Positions 55,173 to 64,000 of a DNA stretch of 64,000 nucleotides are shown one piece after another. The stretch lies in the NCBI RefSeq assembly GCF_000559025.1, contig NZ_JAAN01000024.1, positions 62,001 through 126,000 of the forward strand, given 5' to 3'. The notes under the pieces are model-generated. The model worked only from the letters and a program-made list of their open reading frames with translations, ran no database searches and had not been told where the DNA came from. A program made the position numbers and the translations under genes. This stretch comes from Luteimonas huabeiensis HB2 (GTDB taxonomy: Bacteria; Pseudomonadota; Gammaproteobacteria; Xanthomonadales; Xanthomonadaceae). The stretch's first letter is position 1. Every line of letters begins with the position of its first letter.

Positions 55173-56282
55173 TCAACGCGTGCGCGGCCGCCTCCCCTCG
55201 AACCGCTGCGCGCCCTCCGGCTCCCCGATCGCGACGATCGGGCCGGACCCGCAAGCCGCGCGCAGCGCCCTCACACCCGCGTCCGCTTCATCGGCGCCGC
55301 GCGGACCGCTCCAGACGACGCGCTCGCCGACCCGAGCGACACGGCCGCCGAACGCATCGGAGCCCTGCGGATCGAACACGGCCATGTACCCCGCGTCGTC
55401 CAGCCGCAGCTCGACATCGCGCCCGAACAGCACCAGGGGTTCGCCGTCGCCCTGCGCCTGCATCCGGAAGCAGCCGTCGCGCAGCACGAGGCGTCCGCCG
55501 AGCGCTGCAGTGAGCACGACGCCCGGCGAGCGATCCTCGCGCGCGAAGATGCGCACCAGCGGCGCCAGCGCGGGATCGACCGAACGCGGGTTCTGCGGCG
55601 GCGGGAAGTGCAGCTGGAGCTCGGGCGGCAGCTCCCAGCCCTCGCGCTCCGCGATCGCCCGGTAGGTCGCCTCGTCGACACTCATGTCGAACTGGACGTT
55701 GCCCTCGAACGCCATGACCGAGCCGCCGCCCAGAATGCGATGGGGCGCGAAGCGCTTCCACCACGTATCGAACACCGGCTGCAGCGCTTCGCGGGGACGC
55801 CCACCCTCGCGGGCCACGAAGCGCGCATCGGAAGTGAAGCGCGCCAGCGTCGCCGCCGCATCGCGGCGGAACTGGAAGGCGAAGCGCGGTTCGGGATCGC
55901 GCACGATGCGCACGCCGACGTAATCGTCCGCCGCCTGCGCCTTCAGCCGCCGATCCAGCGCCATCGCGGCCTCGCGGACCGCCTCGTCCGGATTCATCAG
56001 CCGCTCGGCCTCCGCCACCGGGATGCCGCGCTCGCGGGCGATGCGCTCGGGCTCGGATTCGCTGCGCGGGGGCCTGGCGCGCGGCACGCTCGAAGGCGGC
56101 GCGCGCAGGATGGTGGCGAAGCCGGACGGTTCGAGGGTCGCGCCGATCGGGCGGCTGGACTTGGCTTCCCTGGACAGCGGGGCTTGCGTGGCGCATGAGC
56201 CGAGCATGCCGAGTGCCGCAGCGAGCAAAGGGGCCGGCGGGATCGGCACCATGCGCGCCCTTGGGGAGCTCTGGATTTTCAT
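55173..56282 (-). CDS. Putative lipoprotein, unknown
   Basis: A 369-residue protein that I do not recognise. The N-terminus MKIQSSPRARMVPIPPAPLL leads to AAALGMLGSCATQAPLS with a good lipobox (LGSC). The mature part is soluble and mixed alpha/beta, with SVDEATYRAIAEREGWELPP, GGRLVLRDGCFRMQAQGDGE and a terminal Cys-Gly region (RALRAACGSGPIVAIGEPEG). One Cys pair (RDGCFRM and RAACGSG) might form a disulfide. Start ATG 56282 follows GGGGGAACC; upstream in-frame codons exist. It is convergent with the sensor kinase gene and ends just 30 bp from it. Confidence 0.7.
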   Translation of the reverse strand: MKIQSSPRARMVPIPPAPLLAAALGMLGSCATQAPLSREAKSSRPIGATLEPSGFATILRAPPSSVPRARPPRSESEPERIARERGIPVAEAERLMNPDEAVREAAMALDRRLKAQAADDYVGVRIVRDPEPRFAFQFRRDAAATLARFTSDARFVAREGGRPREALQPVFDTWWKRFAPHRILGGGSVMAFEGNVQFDMSVDEATYRAIAEREGWELPPELQLHFPPPQNPRSVDPALAPLVRIFAREDRSPGVVLTAALGGRLVLRDGCFRMQAQGDGEPLVLFGRDVELRLDDAGYMAVFDPQGSDAFGGRVARVGERVVWSGPRGADEADAGVRALRAACGSGPIVAIGEPEGAQRFEGRRPRTR

Positions 56283-56343
56283 GGCGGTTCCCCCTCTTCC
56301 CGTCTCGCGACCTAACATACGGCACGAGATGGGGTGCGAGGGG

Positions 56344-56431
56344 TGGCGGAGAGAGTGGGATTCGAACCCACGGAAGGTTGCCCTTCGCCGGTTTTCAAGA
56401 CCGGTGCCTTAAACCGCTCGGCCATCTCTCC
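56344..56431 (-). tRNA. tRNA-Ser (anticodon TGA)
   Basis: The minus strand reads GGAGAGATGGCCGAGCGG at the 5' end and ends TCTCTCCGCCA, a 7-bp acceptor stem with encoded CCA. The anticodon stem CCGGT/ACCGG encloses CTTGAAA, giving anticodon TGA. A long variable arm (GCGAAGGGCAACCTTCC) and the T-loop GTTCGAATC are those of a class II seryl tRNA. Confidence 0.97.
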
Positions 56432-56515
56432 GTTGTCTGCTCTGCAAGCGCGCCGCCTTCGCCATTTCGACCAGCTGCTGCGCCGCTGTTCGCTACGGTC
56501 CGCAGCCACGGCGTC

Positions 56516-56548
56516 GAGGCCGGTGCATCAAACCGCTCGGCGATCCCG
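56516..56548 (-). pseudogene. Degenerate 5' half of a tRNA-Ser
   Basis: The stretch GGCCGGTGCATCAAACCGCT and its flanks match the tRNA-Ser gene over about 29 bp (acceptor end, D-arm and anticodon stem start) with four mismatches, on the same strand, about 85 bp upstream of it. The rest of the tRNA is missing. No other gene occurs between 56432 and 56602. Confidence 0.6.
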
Positions 56549-56602
56549 ATCGCAGTCGCCGCGCATCGCATTCCATCCTTAGATACGCTGTTCCGGTACG
56601 CG

Positions 56603-57601
56603 CTAGCGCATTGTCGCACGCGCCGGCGCGGCGGCCGGCTTGCCGGGGGCGGCGAGGCCGGGGCGGGTCTCGGTGCAGTGCTTGCAGTCGAGGCTGGATT
56701 CCTCCAGCAGCGAGGGCAGGCGCTCTGCGAGATAGTCGATGAAGACGCGCACCGCCGGCAACAGGCCGCGGCGCGAGGCGAACACGGCATGGGCGATGCC
56801 CTGCGGCAGGCGCCAGTCGGGCAGCACCACTTCCAGCTCGCCGTTGCGCACGGCGTCGGCGCAAATGGTCTCGGGCAGCATGGTGATGCCCAGGCCCTGC
56901 TTGGCCAGCGCCATCAGCATCGGGAAGTCGAAGCCGGCCACGCGCGGCTTGAGTTCGATGCGCCGCACCTGGCCGTCCTCGGCCTGCAGGTCCCAGCGCT
57001 GCTTCACCTCGTCCTCGCTCATCGTCATGGTGACGTGTTCGCGCAGGTCGTCGGGGTCGCGCGGGCGGCCGGCGCGTTGCAGATATTGCGGGCTGGCCAC
57101 CAGCAACTCCTGGATCTGGCCGAAGCTGCGCATGATCAGGCTGCCGTCGTCGTCCAGCTTGGAGCGCACGCGGATGGCGACGTCGAAGCCTTCGTTGATG
57201 ACGTCTACGCGGCGGTTGTTCACGTGCAGCTGCACGCGCACCTGCGGGTAGCGGGCCAGGAATTCCGGCAGCAACTTGGGCATCGATTGCTGGGCGATCG
57301 AGACCGGCACGCTGGCCCGCACCAGGCCGCGCGGCTCGGCGCTGAGCCGGTCCACCACCTCGCGCGCGGCGGAGGCCTCGGCCAGCATCGATTGCGCGTG
57401 GCGATACACGCTCTGGCCGACGTCGGTCACCGCGAAGCGGCGCGTGGAGCGCTGCAGCAGGCGCACCCCGAGGTCGTTCTCGAGCTGGCTGATGCGGCGG
57501 CTCAGCCGCGACTTCGGAATGCCGAGCGCGCGTTCGGCTGCGGCGAACCCGCCGTGCTCGACGACCACGGCGAAATAGTAGAGATCGTTGAGATCCTGCA
57601 T
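56603..57601 (-). CDS. LysR-family transcriptional regulator
   Basis: A 332-residue regulator. The N-terminal winged helix-turn-helix (residues 3-62) has LNDLYYFAVVVEHGGFAAAE and RALGIPKSRLSRRISQLEND. The effector domain (from residue 90) starts LVRASVPVSIAQQSMPKLLP and includes VDVINEGFDVAIRVRSKLDD, typical of the aminobenzoate/CrgA-like branch. The C-terminal tail is unusual, with CKHC (EESSLDCKHCTETRPGLA). It is transcribed in the same direction as tRNA-Ser and serS. The divergent partner gene usual for LysR regulators is not adjacent, so the target is unknown. GGAACGATACC is a small palindrome 16 bp upstream. Confidence 0.9.
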   Translation of the reverse strand: MQDLNDLYYFAVVVEHGGFAAAERALGIPKSRLSRRISQLENDLGVRLLQRSTRRFAVTDVGQSVYRHAQSMLAEASAAREVVDRLSAEPRGLVRASVPVSIAQQSMPKLLPEFLARYPQVRVQLHVNNRRVDVINEGFDVAIRVRSKLDDDGSLIMRSFGQIQELLVASPQYLQRAGRPRDPDDLREHVTMTMSEDEVKQRWDLQAEDGQVRRIELKPRVAGFDFPMLMALAKQGLGITMLPETICADAVRNGELEVVLPDWRLPQGIAHAVFASRRGLLPAVRVFIDYLAERLPSLLEESSLDCKHCTETRPGLAAPGKPAAAPARATMR

Positions 57602-57778
57602 GGACGGACGCCAGATGGAACGATACCCTCTATCGAAGCACGCCTATTCTGCCGGCGCAACAAACTTCGCGTCCCGCCCTGCCGTCATGGACCGGCCGCG
57701 GGCGTTTGCCCGCCGGCACGCCGCCGGCGCGCGCGGCGGTGCCAGGCGGCGGAGGCGACCGCTCTCGCCGCGGGCCCG

Positions 57779-59795
<2,017 letters not shown>

Positions 59796-59819
59796 GCGCG
59801 CGCGTTTCGGCTCGCGGGC

Positions 59820-59864
59820 CGTTCCACGCGTTCGCGACACCACGGCGACGCCGGTTGTGGAACG
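59820..59864 (+). other. Spaced inverted repeat CGTTCCAC/GTGGAACG
   Basis: CGTTCCAC (59820-59827) and GTGGAACG (59857-59864) are perfect reverse complements separated by 29 bp in the gap between the two TonB-domain genes. It may be a hairpin or a regulator site. Confidence 0.3.
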
Positions 59865-59897
59865 CTCCCCCTCTCCAAAACTGAACGGGGGTACGCC

Positions 59898-60479
59898 ATG
59901 AACGCTCCTTTGGACCGCGATCCGAACCGCCCCGCCCCGCCGCCCCCGCACGGCGAGCCGCCGCGCGAATCGCTGCCGCGCAAGAGTTCCAGTCCGCTGC
60001 TGTGGATCCTGCTGCTGATCGCCCTGGTCGCGATCGGCTGGTACTTCTTCAGCCAGCGCGGCCCGACCCAGGCGCCCGAGGCGCCGCCCGCGCCGATCGG
60101 CGCCACGCCCGACATCGGCGACGGCACCCCGCCCCCGCCGGCCAGCGAACGCGAGCGCCCGCGCCCGGAGCGGCCCGCGCCGGCCGCCGGCGTCACCCGC
60201 CAGGCCAGCCCGGTCGCGCCGATCGAACCGACCTACCCGCCCGCCGCGCTGCGCGCGCGCGAGGAGGGCTCGGTGCTGCTGCGTGCGCGCGTCGATGCGC
60301 AGGGCCAGGCGAGCGAAGTCGAGGTCGTGCAGTCGAGCCGCTCGCGCGAGCTCGACCGCGCCGCGCTCGATGCGGTCCGCCAGGCGCGCTTCTCGCCGGC
60401 GCTGCGCGACGGCGAGCCCGTCGCCTCGACGGTCGAGGTCCCGGTGGACTTCAGGCTGGAAGAAAGCGCGGGGCGCTGA
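59898..60479 (+). CDS. TonB-family energy transducer protein (second copy)
   Basis: A 193-residue inner-membrane protein with an N-terminal cytoplasmic Pro-rich tail (residues 1-30), one transmembrane helix (LLWILLLIALVAIGWYFFSQ), a Pro/Glu/Arg-rich linker and a TonB C-terminal domain: PTYPPAALRAREEGSVLLRA, RELDRAALDAVRQARFSPAL, STVEVPVDF. It is paralogous to the gene just upstream and has a similar domain pattern, but with the anchor differently placed. Start ATG 59898 is preceded by GGGGGTACGCC. No outer-membrane receptor lies next to it; the window's Fur-controlled receptor is 16 kb away. Confidence 0.85.
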   Translation: MNAPLDRDPNRPAPPPPHGEPPRESLPRKSSSPLLWILLLIALVAIGWYFFSQRGPTQAPEAPPAPIGATPDIGDGTPPPPASERERPRPERPAPAAGVTRQASPVAPIEPTYPPAALRAREEGSVLLRARVDAQGQASEVEVVQSSRSRELDRAALDAVRQARFSPALRDGEPVASTVEVPVDFRLEESAGR

Positions 60480-60493
60480 CGCCGCGGTCGCGC

Positions 60494-60519
60494 GAGGCCC
60501 CGCCCGGCGGCGGGGCCTC
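60494..60519. terminator. Bidirectional hairpin between the second TonB gene and aroA
   Basis: GAGGCCCCGC and GCGGGGCCTC form a perfect 10-bp stem with a 6-nt loop, between convergent stops at 60479 and 60547. Confidence 0.6.
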
Positions 60520-60546
60520 GTCGCGTCCGGAAGCCGGACCGCCCGC

Positions 60547-61857
60547 TCAGCCGGCGATGCGCAGCCCGAAGCCGGCCTCGCGCGCCAGCGCATCGAAGCC
60601 CGGGAACGACGTCGCGACGTTGGCCACGTCGTCGATCGCGACCTCGCCGGAAGCACGCTGCGCGGCCACCGCGAAGGCCATCGCCACCCGGTGGTCGCCG
60701 TGGCTGTCGATACGCCCGCCGCCGAGCGCGCCGCCGTGGATCGTGGCGCCGTCGGCGGTCTCGTCCACGCGCACGCCCAGCGCGCGCAGGCCGGCGGCCA
60801 CGGTCCCGATGCGGTCGGATTCCTTGACCCGCAGCTCGGAGGCGCCGCGCACCACCGTCGCGCCTTCCGCGCAGGCCGCGGCGACGAACAGCGCCGGGAA
60901 CTCGTCGATCATGTCGGCCACGTGCGCCACCGGCACCTCGATCCCGCGCAGCGGCGCGTGCCGCACCACCAGGTCAGCCACCGGCTCGCCGCCCTGTTCG
61001 TCGGCGGCCTCGGCATGGATGTCGGCGCCCATCGCGCGCAGCACGTGCAGCAGCCCGGTGCGGCGCGGGTTCATGCCCACGCGCTTGATGCGCAGCTCGG
61101 AGCCCGGCACCAGGGTGGCGGCGACGATGAAGAACGCGGCCGAGGAGAAGTCCGCCGGCACGCGCACGTCGGTGGCGCGCAGGCGGTGCCCGCCCTCCAG
61201 CGAGGCGCGGCCGGGCGCGAAGTCGATCGGCCAGCCGAACGCGGCCAGCATGCGTTCGGTGTAGTCGCGGGTGGGCTGCGGCTCGATCACCGTGGTCCGC
61301 CCGCGCGCGTACAGGCCGGCCAGCAGCAGCGCCGACTTGACCTGCGCGCTGGCGATCTCCGTCGCGATCTCGACGCCTGTCAGCGGCGTGCCGCCGTGGA
61401 TGCGCAGCGGCGGCAGCCCGCCCTCGCCGGTGTCGATGCGCGCGCCCATGCGCGACAGCGGCAGCGTGACCCGGCGCATCGGCCGCTTCGAGAGCGAGGC
61501 GTCGCCGACCAGGATGCTGTCGAAGGACTGCCCGGCCAGCAGGCCGGCCAGCAGCCGCATCGCGGTGCCCGCGTTGCCGCAGTCCAGCGGGCCGTCGGCG
61601 GCGCGCAGGCCGTCGATGCCGACGCCGTGGACCACCCGGCTGCCCGCCGCGGGCGTCTCGATGCGTGCACCCAGGCGGCGGAAGATCGCCTCGGTGGCGC
61701 GCGCGTCCTCGCCTTCCAGGAAACCGTCGATCCGCGACACGCCGTCGGCGAGCGAGGCGAACATGATCGCCCGGTGCGAGACCGACTTGTCGCCCGGCAC
61801 CACCACCTCGCCGCGCAGCGCGCGGCCCGGCGATGCGAGCCAGCCCGCGCCGCTCAC
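60547..61857 (-). CDS. aroA: 3-phosphoshikimate 1-carboxyvinyltransferase (EPSP synthase)
   Basis: A 436-residue enzyme that joins phosphoenolpyruvate to shikimate-3-phosphate in the shikimate pathway. PGDKSVSHRAIMFASLADG (active-site Lys), LDCGNAGTAMRLLAGLLAG and the C-terminal LRVKESDRIGTVAAGLRALG are conserved EPSP synthase motifs. DCGNAGT resembles the class II pattern rather than the E. coli LGNAGTAMRPL pattern, so it may be a class II enzyme. The start is GTG at 61857, overlapping the pheA stop by 4 bp (GTGA), so it is translationally coupled to pheA. It is the last gene of serC-pheA-aroA. Confidence 0.95.
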   Translation of the reverse strand: MSGAGWLASPGRALRGEVVVPGDKSVSHRAIMFASLADGVSRIDGFLEGEDARATEAIFRRLGARIETPAAGSRVVHGVGIDGLRAADGPLDCGNAGTAMRLLAGLLAGQSFDSILVGDASLSKRPMRRVTLPLSRMGARIDTGEGGLPPLRIHGGTPLTGVEIATEIASAQVKSALLLAGLYARGRTTVIEPQPTRDYTERMLAAFGWPIDFAPGRASLEGGHRLRATDVRVPADFSSAAFFIVAATLVPGSELRIKRVGMNPRRTGLLHVLRAMGADIHAEAADEQGGEPVADLVVRHAPLRGIEVPVAHVADMIDEFPALFVAAACAEGATVVRGASELRVKESDRIGTVAAGLRALGVRVDETADGATIHGGALGGGRIDSHGDHRVAMAFAVAAQRASGEVAIDDVANVATSFPGFDALAREAGFGLRIAG

Positions 61858-62975
61858 GGCACCGCCACCGGGTAGGAGCCCAGCACGCGCACGTCGCCGG
61901 CGAAGTCGTCGATCTCGCCCAGCGCGTCCTTCAGCGGCGATTCCTCGGCATGGCCGGCCACGTCGATGAAGAAGGCGTACTGCCACAGCCCGCCGTGGGC
62001 GGGCCGCGACTCGATGCGGTTCATGCTGATGCCGGCGCGCGCCAGCGGCTCCAGGATCTTGTACAGCGCGCCGGGCTGGTCGCGGATGAACACCAGCAGT
62101 GAGGTGCGGTCGTGGCCGGAGGGCGGGAACGAGGCGCGGCCGATGACCAGGAAGCGGGTGGTGTTGTCGTCGCGATCCTCGATCGGACCGGCCACCACCT
62201 TCATGCCGTAGACGTGGGCGGCGTTCTCGCCGGCGATCGCCGCCGCGTCGTCGGCGTTGCGCGCGCGGCGCACGCCCTCGGCGTTGCTGGCCACGGCGGT
62301 CTTCTCGGCGTTGGGCAGGTGCTGACGCAGCCAGTTGCGGCACTGCGCCAGCGAAAGCCCGTGCGAGTACACCCGCTCGACGTCGTCCAGCCGCCCGGTG
62401 CGCGAGAGCAGGTACTGGTGCACGCGCAACTCGACCTCGCCGCAGATCATCAGCGGCGAGGTCAGGAACAGGTCGAGCGTGGACTGGATCGTGCCCTGCC
62501 CGGAGTTCTCCACCGGCACCACGCCGAAATCGGCGGTGCCGCTGGCCACCTCGTCGAACACTTCCTCCACGCTGGCCAGCGGGATGCCGCGCGCGGAGTG
62601 GCCGAAGTGCTTGTGCACCGCCTGCTGCGAGAAGGTGCCCTCGGGCCCCAGGTAGCCGATCTTCAGCGGCTCCTGCTGCGCAAGGCAGGCCGACATGATC
62701 TCGCGGAACAGGCGCACCAGCACCTCGTCGGAGAGCGGGCCGTCGTTGCGGTCCACCACCCGGCGCAGCACCTGCGCCTCGCGCTCGGGGCGGTAATAGT
62801 CCACCGCCGCGGCCAGCTTGCCCTTGGCCTTGCCGACCTGGCGCGCCCACAGCGCGCGCTCGGCGATCAGGGTCTGGATCTCGCGATCGATGCCGTCGAT
62901 CTGCTCGCGCACCGCGGCCAGGTCGGGGGCCGCGGCCGGCTTCGCGGCGTTCTTCTTCTTCGGCTTGGCGGCCAT
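61854..62975 (-). CDS. pheA: Bifunctional chorismate mutase/prephenate dehydratase (P-protein)
   Basis: A 373-residue enzyme for phenylalanine synthesis. Residues 18-100 are an AroQ-type chorismate mutase helix bundle (LAAVREQIDGIDREIQTLIA, RALWARQVGKAKGKLAAAVD, YYRPEREAQVL). The prephenate dehydratase domain begins at KIGYLGPEGTFSQQAVHKHF, with TTRFLVIG (catalytic Thr). The C-terminal ACT domain (TSLLVFIRDQPGALYKILEP, ESRPAHGGLWQY) gives feedback by phenylalanine. An unusual Lys/Ala-rich leader (AAKPKKKNAAKPAAAP) precedes the mutase. Start ATG 62975 follows GAGAGGACC; the upstream TTG is not needed. Confidence 0.95.
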   Translation of the reverse strand: MAAKPKKKNAAKPAAAPDLAAVREQIDGIDREIQTLIAERALWARQVGKAKGKLAAAVDYYRPEREAQVLRRVVDRNDGPLSDEVLVRLFREIMSACLAQQEPLKIGYLGPEGTFSQQAVHKHFGHSARGIPLASVEEVFDEVASGTADFGVVPVENSGQGTIQSTLDLFLTSPLMICGEVELRVHQYLLSRTGRLDDVERVYSHGLSLAQCRNWLRQHLPNAEKTAVASNAEGVRRARNADDAAAIAGENAAHVYGMKVVAGPIEDRDDNTTRFLVIGRASFPPSGHDRTSLLVFIRDQPGALYKILEPLARAGISMNRIESRPAHGGLWQYAFFIDVAGHAEESPLKDALGEIDDFAGDVRVLGSYPVAVP

Positions 62976-63030
62976 CAAGGTCCTCTCGGTTCGGGTGCCG
63001 GGCGCGGCGGCGCGGCGGAACGCGCCGCGC

Positions 63031-64000
63031 TCATCCGCGGCGGCGCTGGAAGTCGCGCATGTAGGCGGCCAGCGCTTCCGCGCCGGCCACCGGCATCGCG
63101 TTGTAGATCGAGGCGCGCATGCCGCCCAGCACGCGATGACCCTTGAGACCGATCAGCCCCGCCTCGCGAGCGCCGGCCAGGAACTCCGCGTCCAGCGCCT
63201 CGTCGTGCAGGAAGAACGGCACGTTCATGCGCGAGCGCACCGCCGGCGCCACCTCGTTGCGGTAGAAGCCGCCGGAACCGTCGATGGCCTCGTAGAGCGC
63301 GCGCGCCTTGGCCTCGCTGCAGCGGGCGAACGCCTCCACCCCGCCCTCGTCGAGCATCCAGCGCACGGTCAGTCCCAGCAGGTACCAGTTCCAGCTCGGC
63401 GGCGTGTTGAGCATGGACTCGGCGGCCAGGTGCGCGCGGTAGTCGAAGATGTCGGCGCGCGGCTGGCCGGCGCGCTCGAGCAGCGCGCGGCGCACGATCA
63501 CCACGCCGATGCCGACCGGCCCCAGGTTCTTCTGCGCGCCGGCGTAGATCAGCCCGTAGCGCGAGACGTCCAGCGGCTCGGAGGCGATCGACGAGCTGAA
63601 GTCGGCGAACAGCGGCACCTCGCCGGTGTCCGGCGGCGCGCCGCGGAACTCCACGCCGTGGATGGTCTCGTTGGCGGTGATGTGCACGTAGGCCGCGTCG
63701 GCGGACAGACGCCAGGTCTCGCGCGCGGGGATGTCGCGGAAGCCGTCGGCCTCGCTGCTGGCGGCGATGCGCAGGTCCACGTAGGGCCGCGCCTGCTTCA
63801 GCGCGGTGCGGCCCCAGTGGCCGGTCACCACGTAGTCGGCCGGCTGGCCGGGCGCGGCGAAGTTGAGCGCGATCAGCGCCTGCTGGGTGGTCGCGCCGCC
63901 GCCCAGGAACAGCACCGCGTAGTCGTCGGGGATGCCGATCAGCGCGCGCAGGTCGGCCTCGGTACGGCGGGCGATCTCCAGGAATTCCGGGCCGCGATGG
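63031..64000 (-). CDS. serC: Phosphoserine aminotransferase, N-terminus cut by window edge
   Basis: A PLP enzyme that converts 3-phosphohydroxypyruvate to phosphoserine (and a related step in pyridoxine synthesis). About 322 of roughly 360 residues are present; the frame runs off the right edge, where it reads [20 protein letters not shown]. The core has [34 protein letters not shown] and the PLP-lysine in [20 protein letters not shown]. The C-terminus [20 protein letters not shown] is intact. It lies upstream of pheA on the same strand with a 55-bp spacer. Confidence 0.95.
   Translation of the reverse strand, partial: HRGPEFLEIARRTEADLRALIGIPDDYAVLFLGGGATTQQALIALNFAAPGQPADYVVTGHWGRTALKQARPYVDLRIAASSEADGFRDIPARETWRLSADAAYVHITANETIHGVEFRGAPPDTGEVPLFADFSSSIASEPLDVSRYGLIYAGAQKNLGPVGIGVVIVRRALLERAGQPRADIFDYRAHLAAESMLNTPPSWNWYLLGLTVRWMLDEGGVEAFARCSEAKARALYEAIDGSGGFYRNEVAPAVRSRMNVPFFLHDEALDAEFLAGAREAGLIGLKGHRVLGGMRASIYNAMPVAGAEALAAYMRDFQRRRG

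Overview
This is a chromosomal window from a high-GC gammaproteobacterium, most probably Xanthomonadaceae (Lysobacter, Luteimonas or Xanthomonas-like). The call is an inference. It rests on the very GC-rich codon use, a sucA-sucB-lpdA cluster without sdh genes, a serC-pheA-aroA cluster, an rluC/rne divergon, and the styles of RoxA, UbiH-like and QEGLA-motif proteins. Nearly all of the window is ordinary chromosomal backbone. No transposase, phage module or CRISPR array is visible.

Layout. 1-11.5 kb is central metabolism: fumC (cut by the left edge), purB, roxA with a coupled GNAT gene, sucA-sucB-lpdA (the whole 2-oxoglutarate dehydrogenase) and a LOG-family gene. 11.6-16.1 kb holds an AcuI-type reductase, a single-domain response regulator, the chaperone genes cbpA and hsp20, a peroxiredoxin and a tiny disordered ORF. 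16.1-22.9 kb holds a spermidine-synthase-like protein, a UbiH-family monooxygenase, a DUF4105 protein, an S4 protein, and a tightly overlapping trio: N-formylglutamate-amidohydrolase-like, QEGLA/HExGTH peptidase-like and ATP-grasp ligase. 22.9-24.5 kb is an accessory pocket with a low-GC HExxH lipoprotein between intact yjdM and a decayed fragment of yjdM.

24.6-31.4 kb holds an acyl-CoA synthetase, a Nudix hydrolase, two APC permeases and a dicarboxylate/glutamate symporter. 31.5-36.7 kb holds mtnB-mtnD-mtnC (methionine salvage), a secreted C13 peptidase, a secreted phosphoesterase and a small MscS channel. At 36.7-37.2 kb a DksA/TraR-type zinc-finger gene is split by a 192-bp element with 32-bp inverted ends. 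37.3-43.7 kb holds a flavoprotein, a DUF2388-DUF4105 pair and a Fur-box-controlled TonB siderophore receptor. 43.7-48.4 kb is the rluC/rne divergon with a long rne leader.

48.4-56.3 kb is a signalling region: a GacA/UvrY-type regulator, a serine hydrolase, a GAF-histidine kinase interrupted by an in-frame TAG, a Kef-type antiporter, a membrane histidine kinase and a lipoprotein. 56.3-64 kb holds tRNA-Ser(TGA) with a nearby degenerate half copy, a LysR regulator, serS, two TonB-domain proteins, and aroA-pheA-serC (serC cut by the right edge), which feeds serine and aromatic amino acid synthesis.

The best candidates for something under-described are the amidohydrolase/peptidase/ligase trio (19748-22850), which looks like an enzyme set for adding and removing an amino-acid cap, and the inverted-repeat element at 36934-37125.
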